NCBI GenBank assembly: GCA_963805475.1
Contig: CAWDUO010000002.1
Coordinates: forward strand, 62,001-126,000
Source of the DNA: VRUE01 sp963805475
GTDB lineage: Bacteria; Actinomycetota; Thermoleophilia; Solirubrobacterales; 70-9
Direction: 5' to 3'
Length of the DNA stretch: 64,000 bases
The position numbers and the translations under genes were made by a program. The notes below the pieces were generated by a model. The model was not told the origin of the DNA. It saw nothing but the letters and a program-made list of their open reading frames with translations, and did no database searches. The first letter of the stretch is position 1. Every line of letters starts with the position of its first letter. This document shows, one piece after another, positions 1 to 8,597 of this stretch.

Positions 1-804
1 GGATCGCCGAGCGGCTCTCGCTGCCGGTGATGGTCTGCATGGACGGCTTCGTCCTCACCCACGCCTACGAGCGGGTCGACGTGCCCGCCGCCGAGCAGGT
101 CGACGCCTTCCTGCCGCCCTTCGAGCCGCGCCAGGTGCTCGACCCCGCCGAGCCGGTGACGATCGGCGCGATGGTCGGGCCGGAGGCCTTCGCCGAGGTC
201 AAGTACCTCGCCCACGCCAAGCAGATGCAGGCGCTCGACGCGATCCCCGAGGTCGCGGCGGACTTCGAGCAGGTCTTCGGGCGCCCCTCGGGCGGCCTCC
301 TGCGCGGCTACCGGACCGAGGACGCGGAGACGATCGTCGTCGCCCTCGGCTCGGTGCTGGGCACGATCGAGGACACGGTCGACGAGCTGCGCGAGGGGGG
401 CGTCAAGATCGGCGCCCTGGCGATCAAGTCGTTCCGGCCGTTCCCGCTGGAAGAGGTGCGGGTCGCGCTCGCCGGCGCCAAGCGGGTCGTCGTGCTGGAG
501 AAGGCGCTGGCGGTGGGGATCGGCGGCATCGTCTCGGCCAACGTCCGCATGGCCCTCTCCGGGATCGACCTGCACGGCTACACGGTCGTCGCCGGGCTCG
601 GCGGCCGGCCGATCACCAGGCGCTCGCTGCGCGGCGCTGTTCGAGCGGGCGATCGAGGACCGGCTCGAGCCGCTCACCTTCCTCGACCTCGACCGCGAGC
701 GGGTCGAGGCGGAGCTGGAGCGGATGGCCGCCGGCGGGCGCAGCGGCCCGCACGCCGAGAACATCCTGCGCGAATCGGGCATCGTCGCCGCGAGGTCGCA
801 CTGA
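1..804 (+). CDS. porA: 2-oxoacid:ferredoxin oxidoreductase alpha subunit, C-terminal part (frameshifted)
   Basis: The window opens inside this gene, in frame from base 3. The product resembles the later domains of the pyruvate:ferredoxin oxidoreductase alpha chain, which oxidises pyruvate or another 2-oxoacid to acyl-CoA and reduces ferredoxin in the cytoplasm. Segments around VMVCMDGFVLTH, AKQMQALDAI and FRPFPLEEVR are typical of the family. The frame breaks near 615-625, where one extra G seems present. The next frame continues ALFERAIEDRLEPLTFLDLD and stops at 802-804, with TGA overlapping the ATG of porB. I read this as a sequence error rather than gene loss, because both halves are conserved and the junction with porB is a standard overlap. 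Confidence 0.85.
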
Positions 805-1818
805 TGGCGGCCGCGGACGGGCAGCGTGTGCGCTTCTACCAGGTGGGCAGCTTCGCCGCCGGCAACCGCCTGCTCGACCCCGAGCAGCGCACCGTGCAGG
901 CGCGCATGGACCGCTCCAACACGCTCACCTCGGGCCATCGCGCCTGCCAGGGCTGCGGCGAGGCGCTCGGCGCCCGCTACGCGCTCGACGCGGCGATGCG
1001 GGCGACCGGCGGCAAGCTGATCGCCGCCAACGCGACCGGCTGCCTCGAGGTCTTCTCGACCCCCTTTCCCGAGTCCTCCTGGCAGCTGCCCTGGATCCAC
1101 TCGCTGTTCGGCAACGCGCCGGCGGTCGCCAGCGGCGTCGCCGCGGCGCTGCGGGCGAAGGGGCGCGAGGACGTGCGCGTCGTCGGCCAGGGCGGCGACG
1201 GCGGCACCGTCGACATCGGCTTCGGCTGCCTCTCCGGGATGTTCGAGCGAAACGACGACGTGCTCTACGTCTGCTACGACAACGAGGCCTACATGAACAC
1301 CGGCGTGCAGCGCTCCGGCGCCACGCCGCCCGCCGCGCGCACAGCGAACACCAAGCCGATCGGCCGCGACCATCCCGGCAACCGGTTCGGCCAGGGCAAG
1401 GACCTGCCGCGGATCGCGATGGCCCACGGCATCCCCTACGTCGCCACCGCGACGGTCGCCGACCTGCACGACCTCGAGCGCAAGGTCGAGCGGGCGATGG
1501 AGCTGCGCGGCGCCCGCTACGTCCACGTCTTCGTCCCCTGCCCGCTCGGCTGGGGGGCGGACGCGGCCGACACGATCAAGCTGGCGCGCCTGGTCGTCGA
1601 GAGCGGCCTCTTCCCGGTCTTCGAGGCCGAGCGACGGCGAGGTCGTCGGGGTCTCGAAGATCCGCCGCCGGGTCCCGGTCGAGGAGTACCTGAAGCCGCA
1701 GCGGCGCTACGCCCACCTGTTCGGCGACCCGCCGCGCACCGACGTGATCGAGCGGCTGCAGGCGATCGCCGACGCCAACATCGCCCGCTACGGGCTGCTC
1801 GACGGAGACGCGGCGTGA
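804..1818 (+). CDS. porB: 2-oxoacid:ferredoxin oxidoreductase beta subunit (frameshifted near 3' end)
   Basis: This is the thiamine-diphosphate subunit of the same oxidoreductase. The product begins MAAADGQRVRF and has a CQGCGEALG cysteine motif, then GDGGTVDIGFGCLSG and YDNEAYMNTGVQRSG, which together form the TPP/Mg binding site (GDGG...N). About 275 residues are in one frame. Near 1632 one surplus base shifts the frame, and the alternative frame gives DGEVVGVSKIRRRVPVEEYL and then ...YGLLDGDAA, ending at TGA 1816-1818. That stop overlaps the next ATG by one base, just as porA overlaps porB. The three genes are evidently one translationally coupled operon. Confidence 0.87.
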
Positions 1819-3455
1819 TGAACGGCAAGCCCTACGCGATCACGCTCGACGTCGGCTCCAGCCTCGCCAACAAGACCGGCAGCTGGCGCACCGAGCGCGC
1901 CGTCTACGTCGACCGCCTGCCGCCCTGCAACGACGCCTGCCCGGCCGGCGAGGACATCCAGGCCTGGCTGTACGAGGCGGAGGAGGGAGAGGTGGGCTAC
2001 GAGCGCGCCTGGCGCAAGCTCGTCGAGGAGAACCCGTTCCCGGCGATCATGGGGCGCGTCTGCTACCACCCCTGCGAGACCGCCTGCAACCGGGCGCAGC
2101 TCGACGAGGCCGTGGGCATCCACTCGGTCGAGCGCTTCCTCGGCGACGAGGGGATCCGCCAGGGCTGGCGGATCGAGCCCGGCGCCTCGCCGAGCGGCAG
2201 GCGGGTGCTGGTGATCGGCGCCGGCCCCTCCGGGCTCTCGGCCGCCTACCACCTGACCCGCATGGGCCACGCGGTGACGATCCGCGAGGCCGGCTCGCTG
2301 GCCGGCGGGATGATGCGCTTCGGCATCCCGCAGTATCGCCTGCCGCGCGACGTGCTCGAGGCCGAGGTCCGGCGCATCCTCGACCTCGGGATCGAGCTGG
2401 AGCTGAACACGACGGTCGACAACGCCCTCGAGGCGATGCGCGAGGGCGGCTTCGACGCCGCCTTCCTCGCGGTCGGGGCCCACATCGGCCGCCGCGCCTA
2501 CGTGCCGGCCGGCGAGGCCGAGCGGATCGTCGACGCGGTCTCGCTGCTGGAGAGCATGGAGGGCGAGGAGCGTCCCCAGCTTGGGCGCCGCGTCGCGATC
2601 TACGGCGGCGGCGACACGGCGATGGACGCGGCGCGGACGGCGAAGCGGCTCGGCGCGACCGACGCGGTCGTCGTCTACCGGCGCACGCGCGAGCGCATGC
2701 CGGCGCACGACTTCGAGGTCGAGGAGGCGGCCGAGGAGGGGGTCGAGATGCGCTGGCTCTCGACCGTCAAGCACTTCGAGGGCGGCAGGCTGGCGCTCGA
2801 GCGGATGCAGCTCGACGAGTCCGGCTTCCCGCAGCCGACCGGCGAGGTCGAGGAGCTCGAGGCCGACTCGCTGGTTCTGGCGCTGGGCCAGGAAGCCGAC
2901 CTCTCGCTGCTCGACGGGGTGCCGGGGATCGAGGTGGAGGACGGCGTAGTCCAGGTCGGGCCGAACATGATGACCGGCTGCGACGGGATCTTCGCCGGCG
3001 GCGACATGGTCCCGGCCGAGCGCACGGTGACGGTCGGCGTCGGCCACGGCAAGCGGGCGGCGCGCAACATCGACCGCTGGTTGCGCGGCGAGGCCTACGA
3101 GCCCGGGCCGCGCCACGAGCTGGCCTCCTTCGAGAGCCTCAACACCTGGTACTACTCGGACGCGCCGCGCACCGTGCAGCCGCAGCTCGAGGCGGCGCGG
3201 CGGGCCTCCAGCTTCGACGAGGTGGTCGCCGGGCTCGACGAGGAGAGCGCCGTCTTCGAGGCGCGCCGCTGCCTCTCCTGCGGCAACTGCTTCTCCTGCG
3301 ACAACTGCTACGGCGTCTGCCCCGACAACGCCGTGATCAAGCTCGGCGAGCCGGGCGAGCGCTACGAGATCGACCTCGACTTCTGCAAGGGCTGCGGCCT
3401 CTGCGTAGCGGAGTGCCCCTGCGGGGCCATCGAGATGGTCCCCGAGGAGATCTAG
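1818..3455 (+). CDS. GltD-like NAD(P)/FAD oxidoreductase with C-terminal 4Fe-4S ferredoxin domain
   Basis: A 545-residue flavoprotein of the glutamate-synthase small-subunit type. It has an N-terminal cysteine cluster (CNDACPAG and CYHPCETACN, roughly residues 36-95), an FAD site (VLVIGAGPSGLSAAY, near 131), an NAD(P) site (VAIYGGGDTAMDAAR, near 255) and a late FAD motif (IFAGGDM). The last ~70 residues add a ferredoxin-like tail (CLSCGNCFSCDNCYGVCP, then CKGCGLCVAECPCGA). Placed after porAB, it may pass electrons between NAD(P)H and the ferredoxin used by the oxidoreductase, with the tail acting like a PorD subunit. The electron partner is inferred from context. Its TAG stop and the stop of the convergent gene share the palindrome CTAG. 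Confidence 0.85.
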   Translation: MNGKPYAITLDVGSSLANKTGSWRTERAVYVDRLPPCNDACPAGEDIQAWLYEAEEGEVGYERAWRKLVEENPFPAIMGRVCYHPCETACNRAQLDEAVGIHSVERFLGDEGIRQGWRIEPGASPSGRRVLVIGAGPSGLSAAYHLTRMGHAVTIREAGSLAGGMMRFGIPQYRLPRDVLEAEVRRILDLGIELELNTTVDNALEAMREGGFDAAFLAVGAHIGRRAYVPAGEAERIVDAVSLLESMEGEERPQLGRRVAIYGGGDTAMDAARTAKRLGATDAVVVYRRTRERMPAHDFEVEEAAEEGVEMRWLSTVKHFEGGRLALERMQLDESGFPQPTGEVEELEADSLVLALGQEADLSLLDGVPGIEVEDGVVQVGPNMMTGCDGIFAGGDMVPAERTVTVGVGHGKRAARNIDRWLRGEAYEPGPRHELASFESLNTWYYSDAPRTVQPQLEAARRASSFDEVVAGLDEESAVFEARRCLSCGNCFSCDNCYGVCPDNAVIKLGEPGERYEIDLDFCKGCGLCVAECPCGAIEMVPEEI

Positions 3456-5068
3456 CGCGAGCGCTTTGCGACCAGCAGGGTCGCCCGCCCACGGCGAACC
3501 GTCTGCCCGCCGGCCGGGGTCACCTGCAGTCGCAGCTTCGCCCTGGCGCGGCGCCGCCTGGCCAGCAGGCGCTTGCCCGCCTTGTCGAGGCGCAGGGTCA
3601 GCACCCCCTTGCGGCCCTTGACCAGGCCGCCGCCGCGACCGACCGTCTTCTCCCGCCCGCGCTTCGTCTTCCCCCGCTTGGCGACCAGCCAGACGCGCCC
3701 GCAGGGGCCGGAACATGCGAGCCGACCGACCCGCGCGCGGCCGCGCTTCACGAACGCCTTCTTGAACAGCTTCACATGGACCCCGATCGCGCTCTTCGGG
3801 GTCGAGGCCGTCGCTCCCCCTGCCGCTCCGCCCGCCGCCGGCCGCGGGGACGGCGGCGCGGCCGCGCCGCAGTTCGAGTTGCCTCCCGTTTCCGGTTGGG
3901 CGTCGCCTTCGTCGGGTTGGATGGTCAGCCTCAGCTTCGCCACCGGCTGGGAGCCGCTCCTCGCTTCCGATTTGACCACCGGCACGGTGACCCGCTTTGA
4001 CGCATCGCTGTAGGGGTTGCCGTAGGAGTCGGAGTACTGGTTGATCACCGCCGCGTACTGCTCGCAGGTCGGGAACGAGGAGAGCGCGGGGCGGGCGTCG
4101 CCGAAGGCGGGTTCGTCGAAGTGCGGGCACCAGTCCCAGAGTTCGGGGTGGGTGGAGGGGGTCGGACAGAACGCGATCGCGTCGTTGCCGTACTTGCCGC
4201 CCCACAGGCCGGTGCTGAAGCCGGCGAGCAGGTCGCGGCGCATCGCCGAGAGGAAGTCGTTGGCTTCGGTGCCGCCGCCGTCGTAGATGTCGTCGATCAA
4301 TTCCGGCCCGTTGACGTAGACGGTCGAGGGGGGCGGGCTCGGCAGCACGGCCGGAATCGACTTGGTGCTTCCTTCGAGCGTGATCGAGCCGTCTGCGGCG
4401 AAGACGCCGCTGTAGACGCTGGTGATTTCTTCGCCCGTCTTGAAGAAGTCCGAGTGCAGAGTGATCCTCTGTCCGGCCATCGAGCGGACGTAGTCGCCGA
4501 GGTCCGGGTAGACGCTCGATTTGTTCGGCGAGAGCACGCGGACGATCCCTTCCCCGTTGCGGATCGTCGCCTGCGGCCCGCCGGGAATCGCCTGTAGCGC
4601 GTCGAAGATCGTGTTCGAGTTGGCGGCGCCGAGGCCTTCGAGGTGACCGCCCGATTCGTTGTAGGTGTCGAGCCTCATCCCGATGCCGAACTGATCGACC
4701 GCCGTGAGGTTGACCACGTCGGCGTCCACCGGGTGGTAGTTGAGCTCGACCCAGTCATAGCGCGTCGGCGAGGTGACCGGATCGACCGAGTTTTCGACCC
4801 CGGCGCGGTAGGAGACGTAGATCCTCCCGCTGACGATCTTGTTGATCTTCAGCGGGTGTTTGGAGATCTCTTCCGCCGTCTGCGGAACGTCGTCAGCCGC
4901 GTTTTCGACGTCGAATTCGGAGCCGGCGACGGTGACGTAGACCTGACTGTCCGGAATCCCGCTCTGATTGTCGATTTCGAGCTGCAGCGCCGCCGTCGAC
5001 AACGGCGGCAGCAACAGGCCGAGCAGCATCGCGGAGAGCCATGCGAGGACGAGGCGCTTGCAGGACAC
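3452..5068 (-). CDS. secreted GH64-like beta-1,3-glucanase with basic C-terminal tail
   Basis: A 538-residue secreted protein with a signal peptide (MSCKRLVLAWLSAMLLGLL, cleaved near residue 27). Residues ~28-370 resemble the thaumatin-like fold of glycoside hydrolase family 64 (SGRIYVSY, YDWVEL, VDQFGIGMRL, FDALQAI, RVLSPNKS). The Glu in WVEL and the Asp in AVDQF lie 17 residues apart, close to the 16-residue spacing of the catalytic Glu/Asp pair known in GH64. That supports an active glucanase acting on laminarin or fungal wall glucan outside the cell. The C-terminal ~120 residues are Arg/Lys-rich with LLARR-type repeats, a tail often seen in secreted proteins of this lineage and possibly binding wall polymers. 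Substrate is inferred, not shown. Confidence 0.7.
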   Translation of the reverse strand: MSCKRLVLAWLSAMLLGLLLPPLSTAALQLEIDNQSGIPDSQVYVTVAGSEFDVENAADDVPQTAEEISKHPLKINKIVSGRIYVSYRAGVENSVDPVTSPTRYDWVELNYHPVDADVVNLTAVDQFGIGMRLDTYNESGGHLEGLGAANSNTIFDALQAIPGGPQATIRNGEGIVRVLSPNKSSVYPDLGDYVRSMAGQRITLHSDFFKTGEEITSVYSGVFAADGSITLEGSTKSIPAVLPSPPPSTVYVNGPELIDDIYDGGGTEANDFLSAMRRDLLAGFSTGLWGGKYGNDAIAFCPTPSTHPELWDWCPHFDEPAFGDARPALSSFPTCEQYAAVINQYSDSYGNPYSDASKRVTVPVVKSEARSGSQPVAKLRLTIQPDEGDAQPETGGNSNCGAAAPPSPRPAAGGAAGGATASTPKSAIGVHVKLFKKAFVKRGRARVGRLACSGPCGRVWLVAKRGKTKRGREKTVGRGGGLVKGRKGVLTLRLDKAGKRLLARRRRARAKLRLQVTPAGGQTVRRGRATLLVAKRSR

Positions 5069-5193
5069 GCCCCTGTATCGACTGGGGGAGGCGCCACCTT
5101 TAGATCCCTTCGGGGGACATTTGACGCAGAGTCGTCGCCGAACTTCTCGGTTGAGCGCGCCACGCGCGCGCCGCGGCCGGCCAGGGTCGCTGC

Positions 5194-6528
5194 ATGGAAG
5201 CTCGCAGGGAGGACGGTCAGGCGCTGCTGCTGGCGCTCGGCGGCGTCTTCGTGCTGCTCGTCGCGGCGCTGGCGCTGGTCGCGATCGCGGGGGCGATCAC
5301 CGGCAAGGGGCGGGTACAGCGGGCGGCGGACCTGGCGGCGATCTCGGCGGCGCGCTCGATGCGCGACGACCTGCCGCGCCTGCTGGCGCCGCCGACGCTG
5401 CCCAACGGGGTGCCCAACCCGATGCACATGGAGAAAATCGTCTACCTGGCACGGGCGCGGGCCGCGGCGACCGACGTCGCGCGGGGCAACGGCGTCGCGC
5501 CGGCGCGGCTGGACGTCTCCTTCCCCGACGCGATCTCGTTCGCGCCGGTGCGGGCGAAGGCCGTCGTCAGGGCAAGCGTCGACTCGCAGCGCGTCGAAGC
5601 CTCGGCGGTCGCCGAAGCCGCCGCGCCGGCGATCTCAACCGGCGGCGGCGCGATGCCGGCGACGGCGAGCGGCGGCGGCTACAGCGGCCCGCTCGTCTAC
5701 CGCGACGGCCACGGCATGCGCCCCGACGTCGCCGCCGCCTTCGACGAGATGGCCGCGGCCGCTTCCCACGCCGGCATCACCCTCGTCGTCAACTCGGGCT
5801 TCCGCTCCGACGCCGAACAGGCGGCGCTCTACGCCGAAAAACCCGACCCGCAGTGGGTCGCCCCGCCCGGCCGCTCGCTGCACCGCTGCGCGACCGAGCT
5901 CGACCTCGGCCCCGATTCGGCCGACGGGTGGCTGGCGGCCAACGCCGGCCGCTTCGGCTTCCTCCAGCGCTACAGCTGGGAGCCCTGGCATTACGGCTAC
6001 ACCAAGGGCCCGCCGCCCTGCTCGGCGGCGGGCGACGCGGTCGGCGCGGGCGGGTCGGGCGGGGGAGACGGCGCGATGGCCGGCGTGCCCGGCCTGCCCT
6101 CCTTCGTCCCGCCGCGCTTCCGCGCCCCGCTCGAACGCGCGGCGGGGCGCTGGAACGTCACCGCCGCGCTGCTCGCCGCCCAGCTGATGGCCGAGTCGAA
6201 CTTCAACCCCTTCGCCGTCTCGCCGGCCGGTGCGCAGGGGATCGCCCAGTTCATCCCCTCGACCGCCGCCTCCTATGGCCTGAAGAACCCCTTCGACCCG
6301 ATCGAAGCGATGGAAGCCCAGGCCCACCTGATGTCGGACCTGATCCGCCAATTCGGCTCCCCCCAGCTCGCCCTCGCCGCCTACAACGCCGGCCCCGGCG
6401 CGGTCGAAGCCTGCCACTGCGTCCCCTCGATCCCCGAGACGACCGCCTACGTAAGCCGCATCCTCGCCCTGCTCGGCGGCGCCGGCGCCCTCGCTCTGCC
6501 GGCCTTCGAAGTGCGGCTGGTGGCGTAG
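5194..6528 (+). CDS. TadG-like membrane anchor + M15B peptidase (VanY/DacY-like) + SLT lytic transglycosylase fusion
   Basis: A 444-residue protein with three parts. The N-terminus (residues ~1-50, GQALLLALGGVFVLLVA...QRAADLAAISAAR) looks like a Tad-pilus TadG-type anchor. Residues ~165-275 are an M15B D,D-carboxypeptidase domain with zinc/active-site residues in SLHRCATELDLG (His, Asp) and EPWHYGY (Glu, His). Residues ~305-430 are a soluble lytic transglycosylase domain with catalytic Glu in MAESNFNP, then GAQGIAQFIPST and LALAAYNAGPGAV. The protein should therefore cut both peptide stems and glycan strands of peptidoglycan from the outer membrane face. The ATG at 5194 immediately precedes the anchor. 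No Tad pilus genes lie nearby, so the anchor seems to have been reused. Confidence 0.82.
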   Translation: MEARREDGQALLLALGGVFVLLVAALALVAIAGAITGKGRVQRAADLAAISAARSMRDDLPRLLAPPTLPNGVPNPMHMEKIVYLARARAAATDVARGNGVAPARLDVSFPDAISFAPVRAKAVVRASVDSQRVEASAVAEAAAPAISTGGGAMPATASGGGYSGPLVYRDGHGMRPDVAAAFDEMAAAASHAGITLVVNSGFRSDAEQAALYAEKPDPQWVAPPGRSLHRCATELDLGPDSADGWLAANAGRFGFLQRYSWEPWHYGYTKGPPPCSAAGDAVGAGGSGGGDGAMAGVPGLPSFVPPRFRAPLERAAGRWNVTAALLAAQLMAESNFNPFAVSPAGAQGIAQFIPSTAASYGLKNPFDPIEAMEAQAHLMSDLIRQFGSPQLALAAYNAGPGAVEACHCVPSIPETTAYVSRILALLGGAGALALPAFEVRLVA

Positions 6529-6549
6529 GTGAGCGTTGCCGATTGTGTC

Positions 6550-6567
6550 TGTATCACACGTGATACA
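6550..6567. promoter_or_regulatory. operator palindrome of the phd/vapC-type operon
   Basis: TGTATCACACGTGATACA is a perfect 8-bp inverted repeat with a 2-bp centre, ending 5 bp before the antitoxin start. A TANNNT -10-like element (TACATT, 6564-6569) overlaps it. Phd-family antitoxins autorepress by binding short palindromes at their promoter, so this is the likely binding site. Confidence 0.65.
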
Positions 6568-6572
6568 TTCAG

Positions 6573-6812
6573 ATGGAGATGACCGACGTGAGCATCCGCG
6601 ACCTTCGCAACCAGGGCGGCGAGATCGTCGATCGAGCCGCGCGTGGCGAGCAGATCACGATTACCAGGTCTGGGAGGCCCGTGGCCGAGCTGCGGCCCCT
6701 GCGCCAGGGGCTCTCCGCGGAGGCGCTGCTGAGCCGCTGGCGCCGCCTGCCGAGCGTCGACCCGGAGGGCCTGCGAGCCGACCTCGACCGGCTGATCGAC
6801 TCGAGCTTGTGA
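6573..6812 (+). CDS. Phd/YefM-family antitoxin
   Basis: A 79-residue protein with the Phd/YefM N-terminal DNA-binding fold: VSIRDLRNQGGEIVDRAARGE, then ITITRSGRPVAELRPL. The C-terminal ~35 residues (RWRRLPSVD...LIDSSL) would wrap around and neutralise the toxin. It probably represses its own operon through the palindrome directly upstream. Possible starts are ATG 6573, ATG 6579 and GTG 6588. The first keeps the full fold; the second fits a leaderless transcript from the overlapping -10 element. Its TGA overlaps the GTG of the PIN toxin gene, the usual coupling of antitoxin and toxin. Confidence 0.85.
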   Translation: MEMTDVSIRDLRNQGGEIVDRAARGEQITITRSGRPVAELRPLRQGLSAEALLSRWRRLPSVDPEGLRADLDRLIDSSL

Positions 6813-7234
6813 GCGAGGGCGCACCGCGTCCGAGCCGCGGCCTCCTCGACACCTCGACGGTCATCTCCCTCCAGCGGCTGAAGGACGCCGCCGCGCTGCC
6901 GGCCGAGCCCTCGATCGCGGCCGTGACCCTCGCCGAGCTGGCGGTCGGCCCGCTCGTGGCCGCCGACGAGGATGAGCGCGCCAGGCGCCAGGCCCATCTC
7001 CAAGAGGCCGAGGCGGACTTCGACCCCCTGCCCTTCGACGCAGGCGCCGCGCGGGCATTCGCGGGGGTTGCCGCCTCGCTGCGGCGCAGCGGCCGCAAGA
7101 CGGCCGCGCGCGCCTACGACGCGATGATCGCCGCCACCGCTCTGGCCAACGGCCTGCCTCTCTACACGTGCAATCCGGACGACTTCGAGGGGATCGACGA
7201 CCTCGAAGTCGTCGCCTTGTCCCTGTCCGATTGA
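6809..7234 (+). CDS. PIN-domain ribonuclease toxin (VapC-like)
   Basis: A 141-residue PIN-domain protein. The acidic active-site residues are recognisable: Asp in RGLLDTSTVI, Glu in VTLAELAVG, Asp in YDAMIAATA, and the terminal NPDDF. PIN toxins cleave RNA, often tRNA or rRNA, when freed from the antitoxin. The GTG start at 6809 overlaps the antitoxin stop. Pairing a PIN toxin with a Phd rather than a VapB antitoxin is common in actinobacteria. All key residues are present, so it is probably functional. Confidence 0.88.
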   Translation: MSEGAPRPSRGLLDTSTVISLQRLKDAAALPAEPSIAAVTLAELAVGPLVAADEDERARRQAHLQEAEADFDPLPFDAGAARAFAGVAASLRRSGRKTAARAYDAMIAATALANGLPLYTCNPDDFEGIDDLEVVALSLSD

Positions 7235-7278
7235 CCCGTCCGACCGCTCTTCCGCGCCGCGTTTTAGACTCTCGCTCG

Positions 7279-7749
7279 ATGACAGCCGTCGAGGTGCGGG
7301 GAGTTGAGGGGATGGAGGCGCTGGTCGGCGAGGAGATCGGGCCGAGCGGGTGGCGCACGGTCACCCAGGCCGACATCGACGCCTTCGCCGAGCTCTCCGG
7401 CGACGACCAGTGGATCCACGTCGACGTCGAGCGGGCGAAGAGCGAGAGCCCGTTCGGGACGACGATCGCCCACGGCAACCTGACGCTCTCGCTGGTCGAC
7501 GGCTTCCGCAAAGAGCTGATCTCCTCGAGCGGCTTCGCCCTCGGCGTCAACTACGGCTGGAACAAGATCCGCTTCCCGGCGCCCGTCCCCGTCGACTCCA
7601 GGGTCCGCGGCCGCGCCGAGGTCGTCTCGGTCGAGGAGAAGGGCGGCGGCTGGTACGAGGTGGTGACTCGCTTCACGCTCGAGGTCGAGGGCAGCGAGAA
7701 GCCCTGCTTCGTCGGGGACTCCGTCACCCGCGTGATGGCGTCGGCCTGA
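7279..7749 (+). CDS. MaoC-family (R)-specific enoyl-CoA hydratase
   Basis: A 156-residue hot-dog-fold protein. The hydratase-2 motif is visible as AELSGDDQWIHVD, with the Asp/His pair that hydrates trans-2-enoyl-CoA to (R)-3-hydroxyacyl-CoA, followed by GTTIAHGNLTLSL. Length fits single-domain MaoC hydratases. ATG 7279 is chosen because the longer upstream frame overlaps the toxin gene and lacks family similarity. The convergent neighbour is another acyl-CoA enzyme, which suggests a role in fatty-acid or side-chain oxidation. Exact substrate is unknown. Confidence 0.85.
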   Translation: MTAVEVRGVEGMEALVGEEIGPSGWRTVTQADIDAFAELSGDDQWIHVDVERAKSESPFGTTIAHGNLTLSLVDGFRKELISSSGFALGVNYGWNKIRFPAPVPVDSRVRGRAEVVSVEEKGGGWYEVVTRFTLEVEGSEKPCFVGDSVTRVMASA

Positions 7750-7761
7750 GCTGCCGCGGCT

Positions 7762-8571
7762 CTAGCGTCCCTCGAACACCGGGGTCTCGCCGCTGAAGAA
7801 GGCGATCGCGCCTTCGCGCAGGTCCTCGGTGGCCATGCTGTCGGCGATCCCGTGGCGCTCCAGCTGGAGGTGCTCGGTGATCCCGTTCTCGATGCTGACG
7901 CCGCAGAGGCGTTTCGCCATCTTCACGTAGTGCGGCGCCATCTTCGCCAGCTTCTCCGCCTTGGCGCGCGCCGCCTCGATCAGCTCCTCCGGCGCGACCA
8001 CCGCGGAGACCAGGCCCTCCTCGAGCGCGTCCGCCGCCGTCATGTTCGGGTCCTCGAGCAGGATTTCCAGCGCCCGGCTCGGCCCGACGATGCGCGGTAG
8101 GAAGTAGGTCATGCCGCCGTCCGGCGAGGCGCCGATCCGCCCGTAGGCGCAGGCGAGGAACGCCTTCTCCGAGATGATCCGGAAGTCGCAGGCGAGGGCG
8201 AGCGAGAAGCCGGCGCCGGCCGCCGCGCCGTTGAGCGCGCAGACCACCGGGTAGGGGATCCGCCGCAGGTCGACGATCGCCGTGTGAAGCGCCTCGGCGC
8301 CGCGGCGCACCTGCGCCGGCAGGTCGACCGAGTCGTCTTCGACTCCGGCCTTGAACGTGTTGACGTCGCCGCCGGAGCAGAAGGCCGGTCCGGCGCCGGT
8401 GACGATCAGCCCGCGCAGCGGCGCCTCGTCGGCGAGCCAGGCGAACGCGGTCCCGAGCTCGAGGATCATCTCCGGGCTCATCGCGTTGAAGCTCTCGGGG
8501 CGGTCGAGGGTCAGCGTCCCGATCTCGCCGTCGACCTCGATCCGCATCGTGCTCAGCTCGGGCGGGTTCAT
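7762..8571 (-). CDS. enoyl-CoA hydratase/isomerase family protein
   Basis: A 269-residue crotonase-fold protein. The oxyanion-hole segments are PAFCSGGDV and NGAAAGAGFSLALACDF. The first crotonase Glu is replaced (Ser in GFSLA), while GRIGASPDGGMTYFLPRIVG carries the SPDGG Asp typical of PaaG-like isomerases. It is therefore more likely an enoyl-CoA isomerase or a related C-C bond enzyme than a standard hydratase. It is transcribed towards the MaoC gene and separated from uvrC by a short divergent gap. Confidence 0.85.
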   Translation of the reverse strand: MNPPELSTMRIEVDGEIGTLTLDRPESFNAMSPEMILELGTAFAWLADEAPLRGLIVTGAGPAFCSGGDVNTFKAGVEDDSVDLPAQVRRGAEALHTAIVDLRRIPYPVVCALNGAAAGAGFSLALACDFRIISEKAFLACAYGRIGASPDGGMTYFLPRIVGPSRALEILLEDPNMTAADALEEGLVSAVVAPEELIEAARAKAEKLAKMAPHYVKMAKRLCGVSIENGITEHLQLERHGIADSMATEDLREGAIAFFSGETPVFEGR

Positions 8572-8597
8572 CGCGCCCGCAGCCTACCCTTTATCGC

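Noticed and set aside
1788..4205. 805-codon open frame on the minus strand across the por operon and glucanase gene
   Set aside because: It runs antisense to three conserved genes, and its product is a His/Arg/Ala-rich mirror of them without any family motif. Such frames are common in very GC-rich DNA.
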